Assembly (NCBI GenBank): GCA_963768075.1
Contig: CAVYHD010000018.1
Location: 310,001 to 374,000 of the forward strand
Reading direction: 5' to 3'
From: QHXW01 sp963768075
GTDB taxonomy: Bacteria; Acidobacteriota; Terriglobia; Bryobacterales; Bryobacteraceae
Length of the DNA: 64,000 nt
Below are positions 27,153-36,240 of this stretch, piece after piece. Positions within the stretch are counted from its first letter, which is position 1. The number at the start of each line of letters is the position of its first letter. The notes below the pieces were generated by a model. It was not told the origin of the DNA and ran no database searches. It saw only the letters and a list, made by a program, of their open reading frames with translations. Position numbers and translations under genes: made by a program.

Positions 27153-29726
27153 ATGGTTGGCCGGAAACTCGGAAATTACGAAATTGCCGACAAGCTGGGC
27201 GAAGGTGGGATGGGGGAGGTTTGGCGCGCCAAGGATACCCGCCTCGGCCGCTTCGTCGCCATCAAGGTCCTGCCGGCCGCTTTCGCCGCCGATCCCGATC
27301 GCCGCCGGCGCTTCGGGGCCGAAGCCCGCGCCGTCGGCGCCCTCAACCATCCCAACGTCGTCGCGGTCTACGATGTCGGCGAGGATGGCGGCCTGGCCTA
27401 CATGGTCTCGGAACTGGTCGAGGGCGAGTCGCTCCGCGTCCTCATCAGCCGCGGTCCGTTGGGCGCGCGCCGCGTGGCCGAAATCGGCGCACAAATTGCC
27501 GACGGATTAGCCGCCGCCCACGGCCTCGGCATCCTCCACCGCGACCTGAAACCGGAAAACATCATGATCACCCGCGATGGCCGGGTGAAGATTCTGGACT
27601 TCGGCCTCGCCAAGCAAACCGTTCAATCCATGGGCGACGAAACCGCCACCGCCCTGCTTTCCCAACCCGGCATGGTTGTCGGCACCGTCGGCTATATGTC
27701 CCCCGAACAGGTGCGCGCCGAGTCCGTCGATCCCCGCTCCGACATCTTCAGCCTCGGCTGCATCCTTTACGAGCTCGCGTCGGGCGCCCGTGCGTTTCCA
27801 GGAGGGTCGGCGGCCGAGGTCATGAGCGCCATTTTGAAAGATGAGCCGGCGGTGCTGGTTTCCGGCGGCCTGCCACTGCCGCCCGCGCTCGATACCATCA
27901 TCCGGCGCTGTTTGGAGAAACGGCCGGAGCAGCGGTTTCACTCCGCCTCGGACCTGGCTTTTGCGCTGCGCTCCATTGCGAGCCTCTCGGGAAGCCAGCC
28001 CGTACAGCCCATGACAAAAACGCCGGGGCGGAAATGGATTTGGGCCCCGGCTCTCGCCATCGCCGGACTCCTGCTCGCGGCGGGCGGCTATTTCCTGCGC
28101 GACCGCACAGCCACCCGGACGCTCGCCGAATTTGAGCGCCTCACTTTCCGCCAAGGCCACATCTCCTCCGCGCACTTCACCTCCGATGGGCAGAACGTGA
28201 TCTATGCGGCCAACTGGGAAGGCGGGCCCCGCCGCACGTACCTGGTCACGCCGGGAAATCCCGAGTCCCGCGACCTCATGATGCCGGAGAACGCCCAGCT
28301 CCTGTCGGTATCGGGCGCTGGGGATCTCGCGCTTCTGGTGGGCCCGTTTGATCCGGATGGTTCGGGGACGCTCGCGCGGAATTCCATCGCCGGAGGACAA
28401 ACGCGGGAACTTCTGGAGCACGTGATCGCCGCGGACTGGACCGGTGACGGAAACACCATGGCCGTCGCGCGCCGCGTGAACGGGCGCTGGAATCTCGAGT
28501 TTCCGTTAGGCAAGGTAATCTCGCAATCGGAATTTCCACCCTACGGATTGCGCCTCTCGCCGAACGGCGAGCGTGTCGCGTTTTGCGTCTACCGCGAGGG
28601 CAGCCGGGTCGGCCTGATGACCATCAACCGCGCCGGGGAAAGCAAATATCTGGGGCCCGTGTCAGGGCAGAATTCGGCCATGGAGGATGCGCGGCTTTTC
28701 TGGACCCCCGACGGCCGCGAGATCTGGTTTCGCTCTTTCGACACCAACGATCTCGGGACCATCTATGGCCTGAGCTTGAGCGGAAAGCTCCGCGTGATTG
28801 CGCGCCTGCCCGGGCAGGTGGCGTTGCATGACGTTTCGCGCACCGGACACGCGCTTATCAGCACCGATGCCACACGGATCGGCATTCTGGGCGTGGCGCC
28901 GGGCGAAGAGGTTGAGAAAGACCTCTCCGTGCTCGACGCCAGCGAGGTCATAAGTATTTCCGACGACGGCGGCATGATCCTGGCCGATGCCGAGGGATCG
29001 AGTGGCGGGCCGCAAGGCAGTGTCTACCTCGGGCACACCGATGGATCGCCACCCATTCGCCTGGCCGACGGCAAGGCCTTCAGTTTGTCTCCGGACGGGA
29101 AATGGATATCGGGGTACACCACCAAGGATGCCGTCAAGCGCAGGTTCGTGCTCTTGCCCACCGGGACCGGCGAAGAGAAGGAAATCACTGTTCCCGGTCT
29201 CGTCAATCAGTCCGGCGTAATTGCCGGCTGGCTGCCTGGGGACCAGAACTATCTGGTGCAGGGAGCGCTCCCCGGGAAAAAAGGCTGGCAGCTTTTCGCC
29301 TGGGATGCCTTGCACGGCACGGTACGCCCCGTGTCACCTGAGGGGATGTCCGGCGACACCATGCCGAGTCTCTCGCCGGATGGCCAGCGTTTTCTCGACC
29401 GCGGACCGGACGGCGCATGGCATGTTTATTCCCTCTCCGATGGAAAGCAGTCCGACATCCGTGGCCTCACGCGACACGATATTCCGTGCGCCTGGCGCGA
29501 CGACAGTCACTCCCTCTACATCCGGACGCACGCCGACACCAACAAGATGATGCGCGTCTCGATCCTGAACATCGATACCGGCGAAAGAAAGCCGTGGAAG
29601 GAGATCCATCCCACGCGGCCGGTCGATGAAGTATTTAATCTCTGCGTGACGCCGGATGGCCGTGCGTACGCGTACAATTATCGTCAGTCGACGTCAGACC
29701 TGTACCTGGTGCGGGGACTGAAGTAG
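27153..29726 (+). CDS. membrane serine/threonine protein kinase with TolB-like beta-propeller
   Basis: 857 residues, frame intact. Kinase domain at residues 8-270: Gly loop LGEGGMGEVW, Lys in VAIKVLPAAF, catalytic HRDLKPENIMI, DFGLAK, and APE-like YMSPEQVRAESVDPRSDIFS. One membrane helix WIWAPALAIAGLLLAAGGYFL at about 293-313 is followed by an extracytoplasmic propeller of repeated SxDG blades (ISSAHFTSDGQNVIYAANWE, LRLSPNGERVAF, MPSLSPDGQRF). This receptor-kinase layout is common in Acidobacteria. It would sense an external ligand or the cell wall and phosphorylate unknown cytoplasmic targets. ATG 27153 is preferred to GTG 27144, which overlaps the presumed -10 box. Confidence 0.9.
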   Translation: MVGRKLGNYEIADKLGEGGMGEVWRAKDTRLGRFVAIKVLPAAFAADPDRRRRFGAEARAVGALNHPNVVAVYDVGEDGGLAYMVSELVEGESLRVLISRGPLGARRVAEIGAQIADGLAAAHGLGILHRDLKPENIMITRDGRVKILDFGLAKQTVQSMGDETATALLSQPGMVVGTVGYMSPEQVRAESVDPRSDIFSLGCILYELASGARAFPGGSAAEVMSAILKDEPAVLVSGGLPLPPALDTIIRRCLEKRPEQRFHSASDLAFALRSIASLSGSQPVQPMTKTPGRKWIWAPALAIAGLLLAAGGYFLRDRTATRTLAEFERLTFRQGHISSAHFTSDGQNVIYAANWEGGPRRTYLVTPGNPESRDLMMPENAQLLSVSGAGDLALLVGPFDPDGSGTLARNSIAGGQTRELLEHVIAADWTGDGNTMAVARRVNGRWNLEFPLGKVISQSEFPPYGLRLSPNGERVAFCVYREGSRVGLMTINRAGESKYLGPVSGQNSAMEDARLFWTPDGREIWFRSFDTNDLGTIYGLSLSGKLRVIARLPGQVALHDVSRTGHALISTDATRIGILGVAPGEEVEKDLSVLDASEVISISDDGGMILADAEGSSGGPQGSVYLGHTDGSPPIRLADGKAFSLSPDGKWISGYTTKDAVKRRFVLLPTGTGEEKEITVPGLVNQSGVIAGWLPGDQNYLVQGALPGKKGWQLFAWDALHGTVRPVSPEGMSGDTMPSLSPDGQRFLDRGPDGAWHVYSLSDGKQSDIRGLTRHDIPCAWRDDSHSLYIRTHADTNKMMRVSILNIDTGERKPWKEIHPTRPVDEVFNLCVTPDGRAYAYNYRQSTSDLYLVRGLK

Positions 29727-29730
29727 CCAG

Positions 29731-30453
29731 TTACCGGACCGAGGCCACCGTCGCTGCTCCCACCTGGCTGAAATCGGCCGATACCGACATCGGCTTGCCC
29801 GGCTCCACGACGATGTCGCCGGTCCACGAGCCCACGCCCGAAATCTGCACGGTGTAAGTTCCCGGCAGCAGCTTGGTGACCACCGGTGTTTTGCCCGCGG
29901 GCTGTCCCCAGAACGAAACGATCGCTCCCGGCGGCGTCGAGCCGATCGTCACCGGCACCATTGCCGTCACCGACGGCGCGCCCTCTACCGGCGCCGGCTT
30001 CGCGTCGGCGTTCTGCGTCGCCTCGTCTTGCACCTTCACATGCTTGCCGGTCCTCGATTCCAGCACCGGAGCTATGCTCACATAGTCCGCCTTTATGATC
30101 TCGAAGATGGCCGCTTCGCCCACGCCATTATCGCCTTTGAACTCGATGGTCAACAGTTTCCCCTGCTTCTTCGAGAACTTCGGAATCCAGCTCACCGCCA
30201 CCGCGAGATGCGCCTTCATGCCCGGCCGGTCGCCGATTTCCATGCTGGTGATGCGTTGATACGCCAGCTTGAACCTGCCACCGTCGTAGTTGAAGCGCAG
30301 TTCATTGGCGTCTTCCAGATTGAGGGAACCTTCCGCGCCATTCGGAATCGCCGCGGAGCCGCTAACGTAAGCCGCATGCGGGTTCGGTACCGAGCCCGGC
30401 AGCGCGGCGGAAAACAAAACCAGTGAGGCCAGCCATGGAGTGTATTTCATCAC
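29731..30453 (-). CDS. secreted PEGA-domain protein
   Basis: 240 residues, frame intact. Signal peptide MMKYTPWLASLVLFSAALPG. A central beta-rich region (LNLEDANELRFNYDGGRFKL) of unknown type is followed by a linker and a C-terminal PEGA-like repeat (VTIGSTPPGAIVSFWGQPAGKTPVVTKL split by PGTYTVQISG). PEGA repeats usually sit in surface proteins. TTAGGAG lies just upstream of the ATG. Convergent with the kinase gene, 4 bp apart. Confidence 0.65.
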   Translation of the reverse strand: MMKYTPWLASLVLFSAALPGSVPNPHAAYVSGSAAIPNGAEGSLNLEDANELRFNYDGGRFKLAYQRITSMEIGDRPGMKAHLAVAVSWIPKFSKKQGKLLTIEFKGDNGVGEAAIFEIIKADYVSIAPVLESRTGKHVKVQDEATQNADAKPAPVEGAPSVTAMVPVTIGSTPPGAIVSFWGQPAGKTPVVTKLLPGTYTVQISGVGSWTGDIVVEPGKPMSVSADFSQVGAATVASVR

Positions 30454-30530
30454 TCCTAAGGTTGAGCCTAAGTGCGCGCGGATTCAATTAGCCAGAAGTC
30501 AGCTATCGGAGGTTAATGGCCGCGCCGGGT

Positions 30531-30567
30531 TTGCCTTTTTGTCTTTTGCCTTTTGCCTTTTGTCTTC
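30531..30567. repeat. half copy of the CTTTTGCC intergenic repeat family
   Basis: Tandem CTTTTGCCTTTTGCCTTTTG type sequence between the PEGA and GH3 genes. The same words form inverted repeats at 38111-38199 and 47630-47736 in the ribosomal operon. Here only one arm is visible. Confidence 0.5.
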
Positions 30568-30568
30568 G

Positions 30569-32392
30569 TCACTTCGCGGCCGCAGTCGCCGCGACCTGCA
30601 TCCCATCCCCATACTTCGCGAGATCCGGAATCGTGACCGGCAGATGTCCACGAATCGCCATGTCGCCGAATAGCGCCTTCACCGCCGCCACTTCCGACGG
30701 CGGCACGGTGCTGTACGTGGTGAGGTACGCGGCGACTTTCGGAAAGGCGCGCCACAGGTACGGGCTTCCGAGCGAAACGAGCGTCACCGGCTTGCCGGAA
30801 GCGATCAGCGTCTCCATCATTTTCGGGAATCCCGCCGGCAGCGCCACATTACCGCGCGCCGCCGCCACCGAGACGAACGCCCCCACCACCGTGGCGTCAC
30901 AGAACGCCGTGCGCTCGACCGCCACGTCGAGCGCGGCATCCGGCAGCGAAGGATCGAGCGTCAACACCAGCGCGTCCGGTGCGCGCTTGTGCACTTCCTG
31001 CGTGAAGGCCAGGCCCTCATTCGAGTAGTGGCTTTCCGCCAGCATCAGGAAACAGGTCTTCGCCGCGGCGCGCAAGGGGATCTGCGCCTGATCATTGCGC
31101 AGCAGCGTCACCGCCCGGTCCGCCACTTCCTGCGCGCGATCGTTCGCCTCCGGGGAATTCACCACGTCATCGATGGCTTCCAGATCCACCAGCCGTCCGC
31201 GATCCAGCCCCACTTTGATCTTGGCGGCGAGCACGCGAGCGACGCTCTGATCGAGCCGTTTCTGGGAAATCCGCCCCTTGCGCACCGCCGCCACCACCGC
31301 GTTCACCGCCACATCCGCATCCGGCGGCATCAGGATCACGTCCGCGCCCGCCTCGATCGCCCGCACCGAAGCTTCCGCGTCTCCGAAGTTCTTGACCACC
31401 GCGCCCATATCCATGGCGTCGGTAACGATCAGTCCTGTGAACCCCATCTCGTCGCGCAGGAGCTTGGTCAGCACGGCGGCGGATAGCGTGGCCGGAACGT
31501 CGGCCGGGTCCAGCGCCGGAACCGAAATGTGCGCCGTCATGATGGCATCCACGTTTTTGGCAATGGCGGCGCGGAACGGCACCAGTTCCAGGTCGTTCAG
31601 CCGCTGGCGGTCCGCGGTGATCGTGGCCAGTCCCAAATGTGTATCCGTCGCCGTGTCGCCATGCCCTGGAAAATGCTTGGCCGTGGTCAACACGCGATTG
31701 CGGCGGTCGGCGTCCGCGCCTTCAATGAATGCCTGCACATTCCGCGCCACCACCTGCGGGTTTTCTCCGAACGACCGGATGTTGATGATGGGATTGTCGG
31801 GGTTGTTATTGACGTCGGCGTCGGGATAGAAGATCCACTCGACGCCCACGGCCCGGGCTTCGCGCGCCGTCACCTCGCCCTCATACCTGGTCAACGCGGG
31901 ATCGCCCGCCGCTGCGAAGGCCATGGCGTGCGGAAATACGGTGGTGCCGTTCACGCGCATGGAAGCTCCGCGCTCGAAATCGCCCGAAACCAGCAGCGGC
32001 ACTTTGCTCATGCGCTGCAACCGGTTCACAAACGCCGCCAGCTCGTGCGGTTCGGGGCGCGACGCAAGACGACCCTGCGCCACGTTCACCAGAATCAGCC
32101 CGCCCACATGCACGTCACGGATCAAGTGCACGAACTTGCGATATTCACGCGTGCTTGTGCTGATGGAGTGCCCGCTAAAGGGAATCATCACGAGCTGCGC
32201 CACCTTGTCGCGCAAGCTCAGCGTTTTCATCCAGCGGTTGACGCTTTTCTGCGTCGTGCGGTCCGGCGCCGGGGCGGCCGCCAAAGCGAGCGACGCGGCA
32301 ACCAATGCCGCGACCAGGACCAGCCACGCCGCACGCATCCAGACGGAGAACCGCGCGGCTCCTTGCTCATCCGGCCGCGCCACCCGTCTCAT
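30569..32392 (-). CDS. GH3 beta-N-acetylhexosaminidase-like glycoside hydrolase, secreted
   Basis: 607 residues, frame intact. The catalytic domain has KHFPGHGDTATDTH, the His-Asp general acid loop specific to NagZ-type GH3 enzymes, and the nucleophile Asp in IVTDAMDMGAVVKN. A C-terminal alpha/beta sandwich follows (FLMLAESHYSNEG ...). An Ala/Val-rich signal or anchor AAWLVLVAALVAASLALAAA lies at residues 20-40. ATG 32392 overlaps the stop of the response regulator gene as ATGA, supporting this start and coupled translation. Removes N-acetylglucosamine from peptidoglycan or chitin fragments. Confidence 0.87.
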   Translation of the reverse strand: MRRVARPDEQGAARFSVWMRAAWLVLVAALVAASLALAAAPAPDRTTQKSVNRWMKTLSLRDKVAQLVMIPFSGHSISTSTREYRKFVHLIRDVHVGGLILVNVAQGRLASRPEPHELAAFVNRLQRMSKVPLLVSGDFERGASMRVNGTTVFPHAMAFAAAGDPALTRYEGEVTAREARAVGVEWIFYPDADVNNNPDNPIINIRSFGENPQVVARNVQAFIEGADADRRNRVLTTAKHFPGHGDTATDTHLGLATITADRQRLNDLELVPFRAAIAKNVDAIMTAHISVPALDPADVPATLSAAVLTKLLRDEMGFTGLIVTDAMDMGAVVKNFGDAEASVRAIEAGADVILMPPDADVAVNAVVAAVRKGRISQKRLDQSVARVLAAKIKVGLDRGRLVDLEAIDDVVNSPEANDRAQEVADRAVTLLRNDQAQIPLRAAAKTCFLMLAESHYSNEGLAFTQEVHKRAPDALVLTLDPSLPDAALDVAVERTAFCDATVVGAFVSVAAARGNVALPAGFPKMMETLIASGKPVTLVSLGSPYLWRAFPKVAAYLTTYSTVPPSEVAAVKALFGDMAIRGHLPVTIPDLAKYGDGMQVAATAAAK

Positions 32393-32844
32393 CCAGCCAA
32401 GTGCGCCTTTTTGGCTTTCTGGACGCCTTCGGATTCTATCCCCTTGCGCGCGGGCTGCCGGCTCAGAAGCCGTCGCACGGAACGCAGCAGAAATCCCATC
32501 TCGCCGGCGCTTTTCGAGAGCACCACATCGGCGCCGGTGGATTGCTCGGTCAACCCCAGCGGCTCCACGAATCCCGACAACAGAATGATGGGCAGGTCCG
32601 CGCGCAACTGGCGCAGGCGCACGATCAACTCCACGCCATCCATGTTGGGCATGCGGAAATCCGTGATGACCAGGTCCACCGGCTGGGACGCGAACACTTC
32701 CAGCGCTTCGGCGCCGCTGAGGCGCGTGTGAACCACGTAGCCCAGCTCCTCCAGCACCGTCCGCCGCGCTATCAGGCCGTGCGGATTGTCGTCAACGAGC
32801 AAAATCATCGCGCCTGGATGCGCGGGCCCGGGTAGAGTTTTCAT
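32389..32844 (-). CDS. response regulator receiver-domain protein
   Basis: About 151 residues from ATG 32844. Stand-alone receiver: acidic pair ILLVDDNPHG, phospho-acceptor Asp in LVITDFRMPNMDG, Ser in ILLSGF, Lys in VVLSKSAGEM. No output domain; a short basic tail follows. Its stop overlaps the start of the GH3 gene (ATGA), an unusual operon partner for a receiver. No histidine kinase is adjacent. Frame remains open upstream to 32874, but the ATG at 32844 better fits domain length. Confidence 0.83.
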   Translation of the reverse strand: MKTLPGPAHPGAMILLVDDNPHGLIARRTVLEELGYVVHTRLSGAEALEVFASQPVDLVITDFRMPNMDGVELIVRLRQLRADLPIILLSGFVEPLGLTEQSTGADVVLSKSAGEMGFLLRSVRRLLSRQPARKGIESEGVQKAKKAHLAG

Positions 32845-32952
32845 GGAACGGTGCGAGATTAACAGAGATGTCACGAAAGTGTCAACGATTCTGCATCGAA
32901 TTGCAATGAAGCGGTTTTGAGACCTTGACTTTATTCCAGTTCGCGAGACAGC

Positions 32953-34089
32953 TTATTCCACTTCGCGCGGCGCCTTGTATCCGGCCTTGGCGATGATCGA
33001 ATACTTGATGGGTTTGCCCTTCTCGTCGGTCACGCGCAGCGGCTCGTTGGTCGCGGGATTCACCAGTTCGACTTTGATTTTACGGAACGAGCCATCCTTG
33101 GCCTGGTTGGTGGAGGAGTAAGCGATGGAGTACTGGTTCCGCAGCGACTGCGAGATGGCTTGATAGATCTGCGGGAACTCGCCGTAGAACCGCGGAAAGA
33201 ACGACATGCCGCCGGTCTCTTTCGCGAAGGTTTTCATCTGGTTGTCGGCCTGCAGGAAATCCATCTCCTGGATCGCGCCCATGCCGCCGCGCGCATCCAT
33301 CATCATGCGCAGCGTCTGCATCAGCCCGATCGCATAGATCGGCACTCCGCCGTCCTGGATCGCCTTGCGCGCCTTGTCGAAGGTGAGCTTGCTGAAAGTG
33401 TCGACGCCGGAAGCGAACAGCACAATGGCCTTGCGGCCCTCGATGCCGCTCATCCGGTCTTCGGTGTCCACCAGCGCGTCATACAAGTTCGATTCCGAGA
33501 ATCCCGGAATGCGCAGACGCTGCATGGCTTCGTACGCCTTGCGCTTGTCGCTCGAAAAGTCCGAAAGAATCTCCGACCGCAGATCAAAGGCAATCACCGC
33601 CACATAATCATCCGGCTTCAGGGTTTGCAGGAAGCCGTAAGTGGCCGACAGCGTCTGAAACCACGTGGAGCTGTAATACCGTTGAAAGCGGGCGCTGAAC
33701 TCGATGAGCATGCAGACCGTCATGGGCGCTTCCCCGATGTTGAAGTTCGAAATCTGCTGGGGAACGTTGTCCTCGAGGATCCGGAAGTTGCCGCGCGGAA
33801 TGTTGGGTATCGGGTTGCCCTTGTTATCGAGCACCGCCACATCCACGTTGACCACGCTGGTATCCACTTTGAACGCCGGCGCATCCGGCGGGATGTCAGC
33901 CTTGACCTTGTTGCTCAGCTTGGAGGGAATGGGCGCCTGGTCGGGGTCGGCCGGTGCGTTGGCATCCGGCGCCTTGCGCGGCTTAGCTACCGTGTCCCCC
34001 AAGTCCTTGTTCGGGCCGTCCTGCGCCAGCGCGCATTCGAGCGGCGATAACACTAGCAGAACCAGGGAAATCTTCAGTAAAGTACGCAT
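32953..34089 (-). CDS. secreted VWFA-related protein with degenerate MIDAS
   Basis: 378 residues, frame intact. Start ATG 34089 with GGGAG upstream; signal peptide MRTLLKISLVLLVLSPLECALA. The conserved pre-domain (VNVDVAVLDNKGNPIPNIPR, NFRILEDNVPQQISNF) leads to a VWA domain in which the MIDAS DxSxS is replaced by IEFSARF, so metal binding is probably lost. Ends NQYSIAYSSTNQ...AKAGYKAPREVE like its two relatives in the window. The spacing to neighbours suggests it is transcribed alone. Confidence 0.8.
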   Translation of the reverse strand: MRTLLKISLVLLVLSPLECALAQDGPNKDLGDTVAKPRKAPDANAPADPDQAPIPSKLSNKVKADIPPDAPAFKVDTSVVNVDVAVLDNKGNPIPNIPRGNFRILEDNVPQQISNFNIGEAPMTVCMLIEFSARFQRYYSSTWFQTLSATYGFLQTLKPDDYVAVIAFDLRSEILSDFSSDKRKAYEAMQRLRIPGFSESNLYDALVDTEDRMSGIEGRKAIVLFASGVDTFSKLTFDKARKAIQDGGVPIYAIGLMQTLRMMMDARGGMGAIQEMDFLQADNQMKTFAKETGGMSFFPRFYGEFPQIYQAISQSLRNQYSIAYSSTNQAKDGSFRKIKVELVNPATNEPLRVTDEKGKPIKYSIIAKAGYKAPREVE

Positions 34090-34296
34090 ACACTTGCTCC
34101 CACGTTGCATGATATCTCATAAGGACGATCAGAGGACGCCCGAGGTTTCGCAGCTTTCCCCAGGTTCCGGCGTTGCCGCCAACCGCGACCCCGATGCCCG
34201 CAAAACGCACGTGATTCTTTCTACAAGTCACGCCTTCTAACACAAAATTTCGGCGAACACTCCGTGTAAGTTACTAGCATTATTGGGACCGGTTCA

Positions 34297-34302
34297 TATA
34301 AT
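34297..34302 (+). promoter_or_regulatory. -10 box for the secreted hypothetical gene
   Basis: Perfect TATAAT, 34 bases upstream of the GTG at 34337, whose ribosome site GGAGG is at 34326-34330. No good -35 match. Lies in the 247-bp gap divergent from the VWFA gene. Confidence 0.45.
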
Positions 34303-34336
34303 ACCCCCTGCTAAACTGGCGGCGCGGAGGAATTCT

Positions 34337-35614
34337 GTGGTCCAGTTGCTCCTGGTTCCGCTGTTCGCGCTGATGCAGGGAGTCGCCGAACCCCATTTTC
34401 AGGCACCCGACGGTCAGGTCGGAGCAGAGTACAAGTTCACAATTCCGGTTTCCAACCCGGACAAGATCAAGCTGTCGTTCAAGAAAGTCGCCGGAGACCT
34501 CGGGCCGGGAATCACCGTCAACGAGACCGGTTCTATCCAGGGCGTGCCTGCCGCCGCCGGTACTTCCACCTTTACCATTGCGGTGCTGTGGAACAATGTG
34601 GAGCTCTCCCGGCACGATTACACCCTCAAGATCAGCGCCGCGAAGGTGCAACTGGTCGACCCGAAAGCGGCTAGCGTCCAACTCCTGCCCACCCCGGTCC
34701 CCGCCTCCGGCGCAAGCGATGAGGTTCCTCCTGGAGGGCAAACTCACATGGTTCTTGGCTTTCAGCAGGCGGGAGCCGCGGGCGCCGACAGTACGCAGAA
34801 GTTCTTTTTCGACTTCTATATCAACCGCCCGCTGCCATGGAGAAACAACCAACCCGGCATCGCCAGTTGGTGGGGCGACGTACGCATTGCGAGTGCGCCC
34901 CGGCAGATCAACTCGCCGGTGTCCCTCCAGGCCATCATATCAAGCGCCAAAAGTCTGAAAGTAAATGAATTAGCACAGTCGGCGGAATTTCTGACGGGCC
35001 TCGATTTCCGGCTCGGACAGATTTCCAACACGAAGGTGCGCTCCGCGTTGTCTTTCATCGCCGGTGGAGGCGCGACGGGTCTGCTGAAGGCCGATACCAG
35101 CTCAAACGACCAGTATTACGCCCTGAATCCAGCCGACTCGGATTATGCCCGTCTGTTGCAAAAGTACCCGCAGGCTGCCAAGTACGAGTACATTGCCTTT
35201 GTTCCGCCGGCGCGAAACCAATACGATGCCGAGTATTTCGGCGGCTTCAGGCTGGTCACCTGCTACGCCGGCGGTTCGCCGGCGACCATCTCTTTCACGG
35301 TGGGACAAAACGAGTTAGTCAGCGGCGGCGAGCTTCGCGGTCCGGTGAGCCGGGTGGAGGCGTTTTTTCCCCTTTCGACAGGGCAATCCGGCTTACTTTC
35401 TTCTATTTACCTCTTCGGTGACGCTCAACTGCGGCTCCACGCGCCACAGAACCCGCAACCTTATAACTTCACCCTGGCAACGACCGGAAGCACCCCAGCC
35501 AACACGTTGTATGTGGCCACTCCAAGTAATCGCGATGCGTACAGCATTGGTTTAGGGCTCGACTTGGTGAAGGTTCTTAGCTTTCTGAACATCAGCGTCA
35601 AGACCGGAAAATAG
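34337..35614 (+). CDS. secreted hypothetical protein with putative Ig-like domain
   Basis: 425 residues, frame intact. GTG 34337 is 6 bases after GGAGG. Short signal peptide VVQLLLVPLFALMQGVAE. Residues 20-110 look like a He_PIG/cadherin-type beta-sandwich (VGAEYKFTIPVSNPDKIKL; GSIQGVPAAAGTSTFTIAV). The remainder is beta-rich (FFFDFYINRPLPWRNNQPG) and ends in alternating hydrophobic residues (YSIGLGLDLVKVLSFLNISV), which could be a membrane-spanning strand. I do not recognise the family. An outer membrane or surface protein is my inference. Confidence 0.6.
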   Translation: MVQLLLVPLFALMQGVAEPHFQAPDGQVGAEYKFTIPVSNPDKIKLSFKKVAGDLGPGITVNETGSIQGVPAAAGTSTFTIAVLWNNVELSRHDYTLKISAAKVQLVDPKAASVQLLPTPVPASGASDEVPPGGQTHMVLGFQQAGAAGADSTQKFFFDFYINRPLPWRNNQPGIASWWGDVRIASAPRQINSPVSLQAIISSAKSLKVNELAQSAEFLTGLDFRLGQISNTKVRSALSFIAGGGATGLLKADTSSNDQYYALNPADSDYARLLQKYPQAAKYEYIAFVPPARNQYDAEYFGGFRLVTCYAGGSPATISFTVGQNELVSGGELRGPVSRVEAFFPLSTGQSGLLSSIYLFGDAQLRLHAPQNPQPYNFTLATTGSTPANTLYVATPSNRDAYSIGLGLDLVKVLSFLNISVKTGK

Positions 35615-35623
35615 CTACGAGTC

Positions 35624-35974
35624 TTGGCGTCGGCCTCGAAGGCAGATCGCGGGCCGTCTCCCTCAGGAAATCCTCAAAACGAGCCACTACCCACGATGCG
35701 GATGCATATGCGCCGATTCACTCGCCTTACGAATGCGTTCTCGAAGAAGCTGGAGAACCACATCGCGGCGATCTCCCTTCACTTCATGTTCTACAACTTC
35801 GTGCGCATCCACCAGACTCTCCGCATTACTCCGGCGATGGCCGCTGGCGTGACGGATCGGGTGTGGGACATCGCCGATATCGTGCGGATGGTGGAGGAGC
35901 GGGAATCTCGGGAACTCCGGGAATCGCGCGAGGAGCGTAACGAGCGGTCTTACAATCCGTTTGGGCCAGCGTAA
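35624..35974 (+). pseudogene. C-terminal remnant of an IS1-like transposase
   Basis: The open stretch contains TMRMHMRRFTRLTNAFSKKL and FMFYNFVRIHQTLRITPAMA, the recognisable end of IS1-like DDE transposases where the catalytic Glu and tail lie. The first two thirds of the gene are missing. The sequence before it includes a 19-bp word repeated at 36899-36917. A charged tail ERESRELRESREERNERS follows. Not expected to be active. Confidence 0.7.
35674..35692. repeat. 19-bp direct repeat, left copy
   Basis: TCAAAACGAGCCACTACCC, identical to 36899-36917. The two copies are 1.2 kb apart and bracket the transposase remnant and the low-GC DUF4760-like gene. The right copy is preceded by TG, giving TGTCAAAACGAGCC, reminiscent of IS21-type termini. 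Confidence 0.7.
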
Positions 35975-36146
35975 ACTTAAAATAGGTTAAATCCTTTGCC
36001 GTTAGTTTGATGCAGGATTTTTGCGTGTAGACTTTTTGTCAATGGCATGGTAAACTTCCTGAGGCTAGTAAAGGGTTTCGCATCTCTTTGAACCGGATAG
36101 CGGCCCGTGACGTCTATATAGTTAGACTTGAGGAGGAAGAGAAATG

Positions 36147-36170
36147 AAGAGGAAAATAGCTGATCCGTAG
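36147..36170 (+). other. possible 8-codon leader peptide ORF
   Basis: GAGGAGG stands just before an ATG encoding MKRKIADP-stop, in the 248-bp gap between the transposase remnant and the DUF4760-like gene. The ribosome site is strong, but nothing else supports expression. The rest of this gap is AT-rich and featureless. Confidence 0.2.
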
Positions 36171-36208
36171 GCATGTGATTTGCCCACACATGAAACTCTG
36201 AAACTCTC

Positions 36209-36240
36209 AAAAGCCCGTGGGCCTATGCCTTCGGGCTTTT
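36209..36240. terminator. bidirectional terminator overlapping the DUF4760-like stop
   Basis: AAAAGCCCG (36209-36217) pairs perfectly with CGGGCTTTT (36232-36240). A-tract on one side and T-tract on the other make it usable in both directions. The stop codon of the minus-strand gene (36225-36223) lies in the loop. Confidence 0.8.

Noticed and set aside
35977..36210. 77-codon minus-strand frame in the AT-rich gap
   Set aside because: No ribosome site, runs through the terminator flank, unremarkable composition.
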